A stretch of DNA of 64,000 nt from Cavenderia fasciculata (GCF_000203815.1 NW_004457734.1:193233-257232), one strand, 5' to 3'. Numbered from the stretch's first letter, positions 12,352-27,100 are shown. Numbers and translations are program-made. Notes: generated from the sequence alone by a model not told the origin.

Positions 12352-15300
12352 ATGCCTTCAACTACATCATCATCATCATCATCGAATATAGTACCTTCAT
12401 TTCATCATCAAACCGAAGTTGAATTAAGATCATTTGGTGATAACTTTGATCATTGGAGAGAGTTTTATCTATCATCACCATCTTCATCATCATCATCGAC
12501 AACAACAACAACATGTTATAGATCAGGTGGATTTTCATATTCAAATACTCCTCATACTAGAAATAGATTCATATTATGGTAGGTAGATAGATAGATAGAT
12601 TAGATGATAGATTGTGATTCGATTCATTTATGGTTCTAATATAACGTTATATTCATTACTACTATTACTATATATCTATTTATATAGGAGAGCAAACAAT
12701 TCAGTATTAGAACTGTCAGAGTTTGACATGGGATTGAGATTAGATGATTCATCGATTCGTATCAACTTTCCAGCAACTATAAATCAGAATAGTGGTGTTT
12801 GCATCTTTGAATGCAATCAACAATATATTGTTATCATGGTATTATTGGATACAAAGATACTCTATAGATTCACTTTTGTACATCCATGTGCCGATTCTTC
12901 AAATGTATGTTAAACATATTGAATTGATTTGTAAATTGTGAATTGTAATATTAATAATGTTGGTCATATTTTATTTGCACTTTTAGTTGATTGGAAACAA
13001 AAGAAAACAAGATCAATATGCTAATAGTTTGGGTGGATTAAAGAAATCGATATTTTATAACATTTCAATTGGCGATTTGGAAAACTCTGCTTCAATGATG
13101 AGATCACCATTGATTGGAGGAGGTGATTCCGTAGAGGTAACAGTCTGCAAGATACTGTCACCAACTAGATTATGTGTTGCCACCAATCATTCAAATTATG
13201 CACTGTGGATTGAATTGTCCGATGTATCACCACCAGCATCATCACACCACCACCAACACCAACATCAACAAGACTCAATGGATCAATCTATGAATGGAGA
13301 TTTGACAGTGATTAAAAAGGTAGAGTTGAAGGAAGGAGGTTTCTTGTCATCTTTTATTCCATCAAAGTATACATCCTCTTCATCTTCATCGTCACCCGTT
13401 CAAGACATTCAATTCCTTCAACACCAGTCACAACACAATCCAACCATCTATGTATTTGTATTACACGCCGACAATACAATTAAAATTTGGTCTGCACAAG
13501 AGAAACAATGTCTATTTACATTTACAATTGATACTGAAAATTGGTCTCAAACAATTCAGTCATCCTCTTCGACTCGTAAAATGTTTAAATTATACAATCA
13601 TAATTTAAATTCAAATAATTTTAATCTCTTATCATTCTCTTTAATTCTTTATATTGAAATGGAAGAAAGTGAATCTCATGTATGTAAAAGAAAAAAGTAT
13701 AATATATTTATTTATTTATTTATTGGTTGATTAATTCTTTTTTCCTCTATCTTTTGCTTTTTATTATAGTTTCAATTTTATTCAGGATTAATTGAACCAA
13801 ATAATACAAGATTACAATTACAAAGAGTATCATATACCAAATCAACAGGATTAATTGATTTTAGTGTAACTGCTCAAAAAGATACTTTATATGCATTGTT
13901 TAAATCAGATAGTACTACGAGTCAATTGGATCAATCAGACTATGTAAATGATTCAACTGATTCACCATCATACTCTATCGAATATATTTCATGTGCTGGA
14001 GTCATTTCAACATTTGTGGGTGATGGTAGTAACGATGTGAATATGGCATCGTCGGATGAATACTCTGAGAATATTAATATGGAATACAATATCTTTCACA
14101 AGGTTGATATTGCACAACAACAACGAACCAATGATAAACCACCATCTGCCGATTCCATCGAATCCCACTACCTCGAAAGATTATTCAATAGAGGTTATTT
14201 CTCAAAAAGATCTATTCAAAAGGCTTTAAATATTTATAGTCCTTCCTATTCAATGTCTCCAACCATTCCATTAGAATATCAAATTTCAAAATTAATTAAA
14301 AAAAAGGTAAACAAACAAATAATAATAACAAGTAAGGTATTGCTTTCAAAAAGAATCTAATATATATTTTTTTTCTTTTATTATTTAGATTACAAATTTA
14401 TCAAATATTGGAAATAATCAAAATAATAGTGTAGATGATCAACAAGAAGAAATGATAGCATATAATGAATGGAATGAATTTTATCAAATTTGTTTAAATC
14501 AAGCAAAATATGATATTCAACCAACTGGTTTATTTATTAATCAATCTTTAAATTTAATTTTCATTGTTAAAATGGTAAAGTAGTGAAACATAATAATATT
14601 TATTTACAAGTTGATTAATTGTTTTTTTGTTTATATATAGAACAAATTATCAATAATTAGAAATAATATTGAAAAATTTGATTCATTATTAAGTAGTTCA
14701 ATTGGATCGGAATCATTTAATAGTGCATTACAACAACTTGGAAGTCAATTCCAAGAGGAGGAAGTTCAAGTTCGAAACATTGAATATGTATTGGAATGTT
14801 GTAAAATGATTGACAAGAGTGTTGATTATGACTATTCATCGATTGAATATGATTTACAAAGATCACAAACCAATACTGCATTGGCATCTGAAGTGAATAG
14901 CAATATTTTAACATGTTCAATTAATAGTATGGCAGATAGAGTTTCAACAACTATGAAACATAAAAGACAAGGAGCAAGACAATCAAATAATCAACAACAA
15001 ATGATAGTACAATCAAAATTCACAGTTGAATTTACAAAACTTTTTAAAATGATTGAAACTCCCATTAAAACAATCTCATCATTGATTGTTTTATTGAATC
15101 AAGATTTTGAAAAGGAATCATCATCACTCCAAAACAACAATAATAATGGAAACAGTGATTTGTTTAGTGATATGATTGTATCATGTTTTAAACAATCTAT
15201 TCAAGCCAAGTATCAATTTGCTAGATCACTTTCACTATTGTTGTGTATAGTGTCTCGTCTTAGATCACAATTGTCCCTCTCATGTGAACAATTATTGACA

Positions 15301-15785
15301 ATTGAAAAGAATCTAACTCCAACCACCTATAGAGTATTAAATACCTATTATACTTTATATTGGTTTACAAATCAACTTTATTATCCTTCTTCTTCTTCTT
15401 TAGAGTATGTATAAAAAAAAAATAGAAAAAAAGAAATAGATTTCATTTTAATTAATTCATTTTCCTTTTTCTTTTTATTTTAGTATTGATCATAAAATGA
15501 ATATAATTGATAAGAAACAACAACAAACTACATTTAAAAGTCCATTATTGTTTGTTCTCATTTCACAAAATATGGATTATTTTTCAACTCTGTTGACACC
15601 GTCAACATCAATCTTGGATAATATTCAATTACAAATTGAAAAGATTGTACATCTTTTGGCCTATAAAAATGATGTATTCCCAATTGCAACTTATTTAACA
15701 GAGAAACAACAATTTAAACAACTTTCTGTATGTACAAAACAAAAATATATAGATAGATAGAATAATAATAATGAATGTATCATAT

Positions 15786-15816
<31 letters not shown>

Positions 15817-18145
15817 TTTTTATTTTTAGGTATTATTAACAATGATACAAAAGAATAGACCAATATTATTAGATGAATCATTAAATCCATTAACAACAAC
15901 TACAACCATGCCATCATATTATTATTTAATGGGATTGTGTTTTGCTCATTTTTCAAAGTATTCAGAAGCCTATCAATATTTGATTAAATCATCGGAATCG
16001 TTAAAATTGCAAGGTGAAATATCATTGGATTCAATCGATCCTCACATTAAGCATATTTGTATACTGTCAGATGAAGAATTGGTACCAAACATCTTTACCA
16101 TCAACAATAGTGATATCTCTCCTCCATCCCCTCCCCCTCCATCAATTGCTCAAATGCTCTACAAACTGTTGCTCAAGTGTTCCAAGGTGTTTGAATTAAG
16201 AAACCAATTAGACTATTGTATTCAATTGTCATTATTGGCTATTCAATACTCTCCACAACAGGAACATGGACAAGGACAAGGACACATCGGACAAACCAAC
16301 GATATATCAAATAGTTATGTTAATATATTCAAGTATGCCATCAAGATGTCACAGTATCAAGTTGCTTATCAAGCCATTGTAATGAATCCAGATAGAAGAG
16401 TCATGTTGGAATGTTTGGAGAAATTCATTGTTATCTTGTCCGAGGGATATGGAAAGAGTGATGTGCTAGAGTCGTTACCATTTGTTGGTATCTATCAACA
16501 TGTTGAAGCTATCCTATTAAACAAAGCTAGAGCACAAGACCTACTCGTCTCACCAGACTATTACTCCATCTTGTATTCTCTTCAAATGAATCATTCAAAC
16601 TATAACAAGGCAGCCGCCATCATCTATGAAAAGTCAACAAGAATCATCTCTGAAACAAGTGCTTCTGGTAAATTTGTTCGCAACAAGGGCAGTGCCGCAG
16701 ACACTTCCAATCTCTATCAATCCAAACTCAACTATCTTAGTATGTCTATCAATTGTTTGGAATTGATTGAAAATGAAAATAATAGATGGATTTCAATCGA
16801 TAATCATTGTTTCGACCATAACAATAACAATAGCAATGGTAAAGGTAAGAGAAAAGTAAATTCAAATAATAATATTATTTTATCATTCCAAAAACATAAT
16901 GAAAATGATAATAATGATAATGATAATAATAATAATGATGATATCAATGGAACAAATGGTGGTCAAAGTATAATAATGCACAAAGATATTAAAAAGGAAT
17001 ATCTTTTTTATAATTGTCATTTTATGATTTATCAAATGGAAAAACAACAAGATTCATCTTCTCCTACTTCTTCTTCATCATTGCCAATATATTATCATCA
17101 AGAAAATAATCAACAACAACAATCAAATCAACAATTAATTCAAAAATTAATTCAATTTGGTATGATTGATAAATGTTTTAGTTTGGCAGTTGCCAATGAT
17201 TTAGATATGAGTGTCATATTTAAATCATTTACTACTATGTGTATTGAATATGAATTGGACCCAACCAAGAACCCATTCTCATTCTCGCCACAGGCTTTTG
17301 ATACATACAATCTTCACTACCTCAACGATAATGTAAAGATTGTTTGGAGTTTATTGGCCAAATATCTCGAGAGATATGATAGCTTTACTACTGATCCAGC
17401 TATTGCTCAGAGTACCTATCAAATCGCAAACAACAAGATCGCTACAACATCGAATCAAGTGTATGGTCAAGTGATTGTAAACAGTGTAAAACAAAACAAA
17501 GATGGTTTTTACACTTTCCAAATCAGTAGTGGTAGTTTGGGACAAGGCAGTAACAACAAGTTGGATGTCATCCTACTTGGTCACCACAATGGCAAGGTTG
17601 TCCAAAAATACTTGCCACCATTCTTTAAAGAGGGATATGGAGTGGTGCTTGGAGGAAAGATGGTATCTTCTGGTCAGCGCTTTGAAGCCACTGAAATCTA
17701 TTGCAAGAGTGGTATTGACAATTGTCAACAACAAGCAGGTTACTATTACGAGTTGGTTGCCAATCAACTTTTAGAATACCCTCTTCAACAATTACCACTT
17801 CCAGAATGGTTATTAAATGCTTATTTCTTTAAATCAAATAATAATAATCAACAACAACAACAAAGATCACTTTCAAGATTAGGATCACTATTCAAATTAT
17901 ATTACAAAAACAACAGAGTTGAAGAAGCAGCCAAAACATTGGAATCTATTTTCAGTCAGGCAGTCGCAACCAAATCAACTCTGTCTCTTCCATCATTCAA
18001 CAGTATTGATCAATTTATGGTGGAATGCAAACAATTATTGGCCAATAATAATAATAATAGAAACGTTATACTAGAGGATAGTAATAAGAAATCACTCCAA
18101 CTTTTATTTGATAATATTCAAAATTTAATTAAAAATGTTGTCTAA
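12352..18145 (+). CDS. nup160: Nucleoporin Nup160
   Basis: Eight exons (12352-12578, 12688-12904, 12987-13679, 13770-14306, 14389-14574, 14641-15404, 15484-15727, 15830-18145) join in phase into 1,727 aa. The start of exon 2 gives the Nup160 signature: ILWRANNSVLELSEFDMGL, then INFPATI and a VIMVLLDTKILYRFTF strand with HP. This matches the beta-propeller start of human Nup160 (W, LEL, F, P, V/T, HP). The middle is an alpha-helical solenoid interrupted by Asn/Asp and Gln/His/Ser runs that are typical of dictyostelids and probably sit in loops. Nup160 is a scaffold subunit of the Y (Nup107-160) complex, which forms the cytoplasmic and nucleoplasmic rings of the nuclear pore. The start at 12352 is the first ATG and gives a Ser-rich leader. 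The family is well supported by the N-terminal propeller; the C-terminal solenoid is diverged. Confidence 0.82.
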
Positions 18146-19788
18146 ATGAAAAAAAATTAATAAATAAATAATGATAACTATCAAAACAAAAAAAACAAGA
18201 ATCACGAGGATTGTGGTGGTAAGAGCAATACACAAACCAAACAACAATCAATCTACCAATAGATAGGGGAGAGGGTTCACATTTTTTATGAGGATATCAT
18301 TAAATTTAAAAATGACGATCACATCAATGTTACCATTACTAGTTCCAACAACACCGGTCCAATAATAATAATTCTTCTCTAATTTTAATAATCCAGGAGG
18401 GGATTTGTCAAGTGGCTCAGGGGTAAACAACAAATTCAGGATTTGCAACAGCAGCATCAACAACAACTACATCAACAACCTGCACCAGCCAGAGGTAACA
18501 GGGTCGGTAGAGGTAGAGGTGGTAGAGGTAGGAGCTCTAGATAGTTAAATAAAAATAAATAAAAAATCCCCTTCTAGACATAGTTCTATAATAATGTATT
18601 AATCTATCTTTTTTGTTCAACAGTCAGATTTAATTGTTGATAGTGATCACATGATGCGGACTATGGCAAATATGATCATTGTAAGTCGTAAACCAACAAT
18701 GGAATACATTTCGTATTTGGATAATTCTTAAGAATTAAAAATGATTGGAAATGTTTTGAAGATTTTAGATTTGTTTATTAACTTATTAATTTTCTCTTTA
18801 AATATACCTATCCTATTTTTTATTTTATTTTGATTACATTTAATTTAAATAAATTTCCTAATATGGAAGTTGACATGAATTCAACTAGATACTGTCAAAT
18901 CAGAAACGATAAAGGTAGATGCTGATAGACATAGATGTTCCTAAATGAGACATCTGATTTGAGTCTTGGATTCTAGTTGTTCTTCCTAATATTGGTACCT
19001 ATATGTTATACATCCTATCTCAAAGATGCTAAAAAAACTATCAATGTTAATTAATATAATTCTGTTTTTACCAGGGTTGTCCATAATGTCTTCCATAAAA
19101 GGGTTAATGGAAATTCTATTTTTTGATTTAATAAATAAATTCTTTCCATTTTCACTTAGACTTTGGTGTAGATTTGTTGTTTGTTGTAGAATGATACAAG
19201 TATATTAAAATTATTTATAGTAATAAAAAATTATAATTTTAAAAAAAGTAAATTCAAATTACTGTTTTGGGGTGAACTTGGGTTTGTTGTGTGTTATAAT
19301 TCATTTCGCTTTGAGTAGAATTGAATTCAAGAAAGGAAGATAATATCTATCTATCTTTTTCTTTCTTTTTAAAGACAATTAGATTTTTGTTGTTGTAATA
19401 CCAGCGGTTATAGGATTTCTCTCTGTAAATGAAATAGAACAGTAAAAAGTAGAAAAGGAATGTAAACTTGGTATGGTTACAGTTCGCACACTATGTCGTT
19501 CATCCTATCATATGATGTTGAATAGAAAATAGTAGATCAATAATAATAATATCCCCATCCTCTTATATATATCAGAGTATCATATCACAAGTAGGTAGAA
19601 GAAGCATTCTATAAATGATATCTCCATGTATATTGTAACCCTACCTCCACCAGATGTAAGTACTTTAGACTTTTGTTACTGCGGTTGTTATCAATTCAAA
19701 AAAACAATTCCTATACTACTATTATATATATTTAAAACATACATGCAATAATATACATTGTTATATTATTATTATTATTATTTAAAAA
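18146..19788. other. Intergenic region with decayed coding fragments
   Basis: The 1.6 kb between Nup160 and the GMC oxidoreductase gene has no intact gene that I can support. It holds the RG-rich fragment listed at 18395-18544 and a 36-codon open stretch at about 18622-18732, which follows an acceptor-like TTCAACAG and ends in a stop. A perfect 9-bp inverted repeat pairs 18896-18904 with 18953-18961. These look like remains of one or more old genes. Confidence 0.4.
18395..18544 (+). pseudogene. RG-rich C-terminal gene fragment
   Basis: This is an open frame of 49 codons plus a stop that follows an acceptor-like ATAATCCAG. It begins with a basic RRGFVKWLRGKQQ segment, passes through a Gln/His stretch and ends in a Gly/Arg tail, VGRGRGGRGRSSR, before TAG. 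GR-rich tails are typical of RNA-binding proteins such as Sm/LSm or fibrillarin-like proteins, but nothing recognisable remains upstream in frame. It is therefore read as the relic of the last exon of an RNA-binding protein gene. It could instead be chance coding in repetitive DNA. Confidence 0.25.
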
Positions 19789-21535
19789 ATGATACTCTTA
19801 AAAATATTAATATTATTATTTTTATCATTATTTTCATTCAGTGGTCAAACAACAACAACTGTTTATGGAGCAGTTCAATCAATGCTAACTAGTAATCAAG
19901 ATGAAGTCGATTATATAGTTTTGGGAGCTGGTACTGCCGGATCAATAATGGCATCCAAATTATCAGAGGATCCAAACATCAAAGTTTTACTCGTCGAACG
20001 TGGTGAATGGGATTCGGATCCTTACATTTACAATACTAGTGATTGGTACGATCACTGGTTTGTCCATCGTAACCCTCTCTACAGTCATGACTATGTTGGT
20101 CAACCTGAACCAAATCTAAATAATGCAAGACCATCAAATATTGTTGGTACCATGGTTGGAGGGTGTTCTGGTAAATTAAATCAAAAAATTAATATTTAAA
20201 TATTAATAATAATTATTTGTTAATTTAATTTCTATTATTATTATTATTAAATTTTTAGGACATAATGGAATGTTGGCAAATTCGGGAAGTGCAAAATTTG
20301 ATTGGGAAAAATGGGGAGAAGAGACAAATGCCAAAGAAAATTGGTCTGGAGATGTTGCCAAGGGATTGTTGCAAGAATTCCTTGCAGACATTCCATTGGT
20401 CTTTCAAGACAGAGATAGAACATGGTTACCAGAAATAGGACAGGCCATTGAAAAATCATTGGGATTCCAATGGAATCGCCAGGAATTTGTAAATTTGGAT
20501 CAAACTGGGTACTCGACCAAACAACATTGGTTCACACCTCAACAATGGAAAAGAATAACAACCTACAGTCAAATGATCAAAGACAATGGTGCGTTGAATA
20601 GACCCAATTTACATGTCGTTGTGAATCAACGTGCCACCAAGATGGAGTACGAGTCGTTGGCAGATACTGCATCTGGTACTGGGTTCAAGGTGACAGGTGT
20701 TTGGATACAAAACACTCAAACTCGTCAGAGTGTATTGGTCAAGGTTAGAAAAGAAGTCATCTTGTCAATGGGTGCTATAGAGTCTCCTAAATTCCTCCAA
20801 CTAAACGGTATTGGTGAAAGAGGACATCTCTCGTCGCTTGGTATTACCACGGTCGTTGACTCTCCAGGTGTCGGTATGAACTACCAAGACCACAGCTCCA
20901 TCATGTTCTTTGGTCGTCCGCTAGTCGACAGTCTCAAAAAGATTGCCGTACCCAAGCGTGGTCCTGTCCAAGACGGCTACAGTATCTTTGGTCCACTCGA
21001 TGCTGCTGCCACATCGGGCAACAGCTACACAATGAACGTTGATATTGACAACTCTGCCTTCTTTTGTTATGTCGAAGCCAACAGACCAAAATCACGTGGA
21101 CATGTCAAGATTACATCGACCGACCCCTACGCAGATCCAGATGTCTATGCCAACTTTTTTGACCATCCACAGGATCTCGAAGACATGATCAAAGGACTGA
21201 CAGACTGTTTCACCTTGCAAGAGGAACTTACAAACATGGGTATCCTCGATGCTCACGGTGCATCTCTTCCACTCGGTCTAAACTCTTCACGAGAGGCCTA
21301 TATCAACTATATCAAACAGGCTGCCTCTACCGATCACCATCTAACCAGCTCCGTCAAAATGGGTGCCAAAGATGATCGTATGTCGCCACTAGACGGCAAT
21401 CTTCTAGTCAAAGGTGTTTCCAATATTCGTGTAGTTGATGCTTCAGTACTTCCTTCAGTTCCCTCTGCCAATACTGCAGTACCTGCATCTCTTGTTGCTT
21501 TACAAGCTTTTAAAATTATTAAATCACAAAATTAA
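19789..21535 (+). CDS. Secreted GMC-family FAD oxidoreductase
   Basis: Two exons (19789-20170, 20259-21535) encode 552 aa. A hydrophobic signal peptide (residues 1-20) is followed by the dinucleotide-binding motif DYIVLGAGTAGSIMASKL and the acidic ribose-contact strand VLLVERG. VGGCSGHNGM corresponds to the GMC GGSSAHNG segment, and GAIESPKFLQLNGIG is the second GMC signature. The C-terminal domain has DHHLTSSVKMG with the expected catalytic histidine, and VVDASVLPSVPSANTAVPA, which closes the FAD site. Relatives include choline dehydrogenase, glucose oxidase, aryl-alcohol oxidase and mandelonitrile lyase. They oxidise an alcohol and pass electrons to FAD and then to O2 or another acceptor. 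The substrate cannot be read from sequence. The signal peptide and absence of a membrane anchor suggest secretion or a lysosomal/vacuolar location. Confidence 0.9.
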
Positions 21536-21570
21536 ATTAATTAATTAATAAATCAATTTTGTTTTATTAT

Positions 21571-24043
21571 TTAGATAAATTTATCTAGATGATTCTCTAG
21601 GAGTTGGCATACTTCAAAATGGTCACTATATTTAATTTGTTGAATGATTCTATTAATTGATTCTGTTTCAAATGTATCTCCAAATTGCTCTAGAATCAAC
21701 TTTGCTATATCATAGTATCCTTTAATTGATACAGTTCTTAATAGGTTTTCATTACATGTCTCTTTTCCAACATTGATTAGAAAAGAAACCATTTCCAGTG
21801 ATCCATTACTACATGAATAATCAATAGCCGATTTTGTAAATCCTTCATTTCGATTAAAGTATAAAAACTAATAAAAGAAAATAAATTAATTATTTTGATA
21901 ATATTATTTATAAATGTTATATATAATACATACTTGGAAAACTTGAAAGTGATTATTTTTAGCTGCCCTATCCATAGCATAGGTGGTTGCACCTTCTGTA
22001 CGATGCTCATGAAGGAACTTGACCACATCAATGTAGCCGTTTTCAGATGCCCAATCCAAAGCTTTGGTTGTTGCGCCTTCACTGCGATTGAAATGAAGAA
22101 ACTTTACGATATCAATGTAGCCATTTTTAGCTGCATCGTCCATAGCATTGGTTGTTGCACCTTCACTACGATGCTCGTGAAGGAATTTTACAATTTCAAA
22201 GTTTCCAAACATTGATGCATCATCCATGGCATCAGTTGTTGCACCTTCACTACGATTTTCATGAAGAAAGTGTACAATATCAATGTAGCCGTATCGAGAT
22301 GCCAAATCGATGGCATCGGTAGTTGCACGTTCAGTTCTATTAAAATGAAGGAACTTTACGGCATCATAGTGTCCGTTTGAAGAAGCGTAATCCATAATCT
22401 TCCAAATCTTGCAATTAGAGAAATGGTCATGAAAGAAATAGAATACATCCAATTTCCCATGATCAAGTGCATCCAATAAATAATAAGATTCACATGTTAC
22501 ATTGGCAGCGCTGACAAGATACGATAACATTTCAATGTTTCCATTATTAGCAGCATGTCGTACAGCTGCTGATAGTTGTCCTTCTATACGTTGTTGCTCT
22601 AAAAGGAATTTAACCATTTCAAGGTGACCCTCATAAACTGCCGTATTCACTGCATAGATTGTTGCACCTTCAGTCCGATGCTCTGAAAGGAATTTGACCA
22701 TTTCAATGTGACCTTTTTCAGCTGCCCAATCCATAGCATTGGTTGATGCACCTTCACTACGATTGAAATGAAGATACTTTACAATATCCATGTGATTATT
22801 TTTAGATGCATAATTCATAGCATTGATTGTTGCACCTTCACTACGATGCTCTGAAAGAAACTTTACAATTTCTATGTGACCGTTCATTGCAGCCATATCC
22901 ATAGCTCTCTTTGATGCACCTTCACTACGATTGAAATGAAGAAACTTTACTATATCTATAAATCCTCCACCACATGCTCTATCCATAGCATATTCTGAGC
23001 ATCCTTCTTGACGATTTTCATGTAAGAACTTTAAATAAATAAAATTATATAATTTAAGTTAATATTTATACAAGTAGCTTTTTGATAAATACCTATATAC
23101 ATACTTGAATCATGTGTAAATGACCATTTTCAGCTGCATTATCCATAGCATCTTTTGAACAACCTTCCGTTCTATTTAAATGAAGAAACTATAAAAAAAG
23201 TTGTTGTATTAGTTTAATGAACGATAATCTAATTATAAACCAAACTCACGTTTACAATATCTAAATAGTTATTCTTTGCTGCTTCGTTCTACAATGAATA
23301 ATGAAAGAGAGAGAATTAATTAGTTAATAAATTAATTATTTCTTTTTTTTTTTGTAATTACTTACCATTGCATCAGTAGTACATTCAAAATCAGTTCTAT
23401 TCTCGTGTAAATACTTTACAATGTCAATGAATCCTTTACTACTAGCAGCGTCTATTGTAGAGGTACTTTCAAGTTGTACACCTTTGATAGAGCATATTAA
23501 CTTGATAATTGAGAAATGACCATCTTCTTCACATGCATTATTCATTGCATCATTGAGAAAGCTGTTAATCTCTCCATCGACAATTGGACATTTCTTGATT
23601 AGGTATTCCAATATCTCTTGATTTATTATTTTCTCTCTATTTTTCTCTAATAGATTCCATTCAAAGTCTATACCAATCGACCATTCCACAAGATGAATAA
23701 GAGTATCCAATGTTGCATTTGGATGATAACAGTATTGAGTAATCACCCTTTTTCTTCTTTGTACCACTATTTGATTACAATCTTTAGGTAGATAATGTCT
23801 AATAAAGTCCCATGGTATTCCATACTTTGATATCATTTCAAGTCTAGGTAATTTGATAATATCTCTTCCTTTTAATGATGATGATGATGATGGTCGTCGT
23901 TTGCTTTGACTATGATTTTCATCGTCATCAACTGCTGCTGATGATGGATACAATTGATTTGATATCACATCTATCTGATTGAATATCAATTGTCTAATAT
24001 ATTTCACTCTAAACATAGAATGAAATATACATATAGTATTCAT
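21571..24043 (-). CDS. Ankyrin-repeat protein with introns at repeat boundaries
   Basis: Five exons (24043-23366, 23288-23250, 23188-23105, 23028-21934, 21867-21571) join in phase into 730 aa. The first 200 residues hold the dictyostelid ankyrin-family header ([28 protein letters not shown]). About fourteen repeats of 31-33 residues follow, with the consensus [28 protein letters not shown], which is an ankyrin helix-turn-helix without most of the canonical TPLH start. Exon 2 is only 39 nt, exon 3 is 84 nt, and both end at repeat edges. Three of the exons begin with the FLH or FLY codons that open a repeat. The tail ([19 protein letters not shown]) is a degenerate repeat. No enzyme domain is seen, so it is probably a protein-binding scaffold; the partner is unknown. 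Confidence 0.85.
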
Positions 24044-24179
24044 TATTATTATTATTATTATTTATAACAATGCAATGAAAAAAAATATCATACATTTTAC
24101 AAAGTGTCTTGGATCAGTGTCTTGTGACACGAGCTGATTTATTAATTTTAATTTAATATGATGATTTGTTTAAACAAAT

Positions 24180-27100
24180 TTATTGTCTTGAGGATTTACT
24201 TGTAAAAGATCTTTGAAGTCTCATCTTTACATTATGATTCATAATCTTAAAGTTTGCTTTACGTCTCATATAGAAGAGAGTTCCAATGACGATAGCTACA
24301 ACTGCTGCACCACCTACAACACAACCAACGATGATTTTCCAAGTGTTTGAATCAATGTTGTCGTCGGTGTTGGTGCATTCACCGTTGGTATTTGATCCAC
24401 CAATTAAAGTTGAAAAGTCTGGGTCAACTAGACACGATCGACAATTTGGTAGATCAATGCCGATAGTTGCAACTGGAATTTGGTCCGATGAAATGTTGAC
24501 TAGTCTATTGACAATCGTTGTAACTCTACCATCCGACAGAGCAACTGGAAGGAATCTACCGTAAAATATAGTACCATGCATATGAAATTGGAGGTTGGAA
24601 ATAGATGCTCCATCACCTCCATATACAATGGTACTGTCTGTGTCTGTGCCATTACAATTATTGGAGTAGGGTTGCGAGACTATAGGAGTGACAAACAAGA
24701 GACGGAGAGTATTCAAAGTTGTTTCATATGGCCATGCATCAACTCTGACTGCAACTTTTATAGAATTGGGTGATAGTGGGTAGACTTGATTGGCAAACTC
24801 GTAACTTGATGCCTCGGGGTAATAAGTCAAAGATGCATTCAATACGAATCCAGTCAAGTTGAATGGTGGTTCCAAGGTGGCTGGTTGGTAGATATAGTTG
24901 GTTGAACCATCCGATGGTATGGTTGAATTGGTTATATTCCACTTGTTAATCGACATACTCTTGACTACTCGACCATCCATATCCAACTCTTCCACACCAA
25001 TCAGTGCAAAACTGTAGACTGTGTCACCTACTTTGATTTGGCTGTTTGGAGTATCACTGTTTAATGGTTCGGCCGATGGACTGGCAACTGATGAACATGT
25101 CGGTCCAAAGAATCCAGACTTGCAATAACATATTTGGTTCACACAACTAGCTCCATTTTGACAATTACAAATTTGCTCCTTTGTCTTTTGTACAACTATA
25201 ACAATAGAGTAGATGTATCCACCATTTAAATCAACTGACAGTCTAGGAATACCAGGTGAAAGTTTTCCATTTTCAACGTAGCAAATGATAAATGTACTGT
25301 TGATTGATTGAATCGAACAATTTACTTGTCCAATCTTTACTTTTGGTGTTAGTGGGGTCGCACCAAATCGACCAAATATAGTTATATTACCACCTATATC
25401 TTGTACCGGTGAAATACCATAAATCATTGGTGCATCCCAACTATAGAATGCTAATCCAACAGAAGCAATGGTATAGTCTGTTTTCAACTTTACAGAGTAT
25501 AATCGTGATGGTAAGACAGGTGTTACACAATCAACCATTGTCGGATTAAAGGTGTTGTTGTAACATCTATGAGTACCAGCTCCACCATCCAATTCTACAT
25601 AAAGTGGTACATTTGGAACAAATTTAAATGGTCCAATGGTTATATTGGTAGCTCCATACATTGATGTAAATATTATCTTGGGAAACAAGTTTCTAATGTT
25701 TACTCCAGCATTTAAATAATTAAATGTTGCATTGTACCCATAATATTGTGAAAATATAACTTGTTTTGTTGTTAAATTACCTTGAATTGGTATACTAAAA
25801 ATAGATAAATAAATAATTAATTAAGTAAATTTGAAAATTAGATTTTTTTTAAAATTTCAACATACGAGAATTTTGTATTTGGAATAATTGGGGATATACC
25901 GGGAGTAATATCAGATTGATTCTTTGCCCAACCTAAATTAACTCCATCAACAATAATAGTCTCTCCATCCAATGATATATATTGTTTGGTTGAATCTTGA
26001 ATAGAGAATGCTAAAAACAAAATACATTAAATCAATATTAATATTGTATTAATGATTATTATAAATAGTACAATTGTTACATACGACAAACAAAAGATGG
26101 ATCAGGTGTAATAGAAGTTGGGAATCCCATATTACCCTTTACATTCCAATAACAAAGCATACAATCTGGAGCACTTGTAAAGTTGTCCAAGAGATTGAGA
26201 AAACCAGATCTGCAAAATGAGTTTGGGATGGCTCCTACAACATTTGGATTTTGTAACATGGTGATAGATGATCCGTCAAGTGGTACAAAATTGGATGGAA
26301 TAGATCCTATTAATTTTTGATTGGTATTAAAATTACTTAAATAATAAAAAATAAAAAATAAAAATAATTAATTAGTTTCAATTGATTTTGATTGTTGTTG
26401 GGTGTATGTACAGTACAGTATACATAAGTACATACAGTATATTTGTAATATTTGGTGGGATGTTTGGAAAGGTGGTAAAAGAAGAACCAGCATAACTGAG
26501 GTACATTGGATTATTCGATGGGTATTTGGTTGGGAAGAATGAGTAATCTCCTCTTGCATCAATTCGATCGAATAGAGGACACACTGAAAAATCATATGAT
26601 GCAAATGAAAACGGTGAATCGCCAACCAATTGGCTTAAATTAAAAATAATTAATTAAATAAATCAGTTTATAAAATAATCATATTTCTCATCAAAAAGAC
26701 ACTTACATTGAATTTAACTTGGCACATGATTTTAATGTAATGTTATATGGGTTTTGATTTGTTGAAGCTGATAAATCTAATGATCTAAAAAAAAAAAAAA
26801 AAAAGAATTAAAATTAAATAAATAATTGAAATGTTCATCATATGATATGTAAAACAACATACATATAATCCATAGGAAGATCAATTTCTAAATTAATTGG
26901 ATTATTTTTTGATACTAAACGACTAGAAAAAAAAAATTTTTAATTAATTAGGTATCATTCATTGGGTGTGACACAACCCTACACAACATAAACATACAGT
27001 TGACCAGTAAGCTTTGGGAATTTATCAGTGTTTAGTTTCCATACTGCGTCTTGACTTGCCAATGAAATGGTCATGGCACGCCAATTTGAAGGTACTCCAT

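Noticed and set aside
19026-19208. 60-codon plus-strand ORF in the gap before the GMC gene
   Set aside because: Its composition matches non-coding A/T-rich DNA, and it shows no domain, splice support or family likeness.
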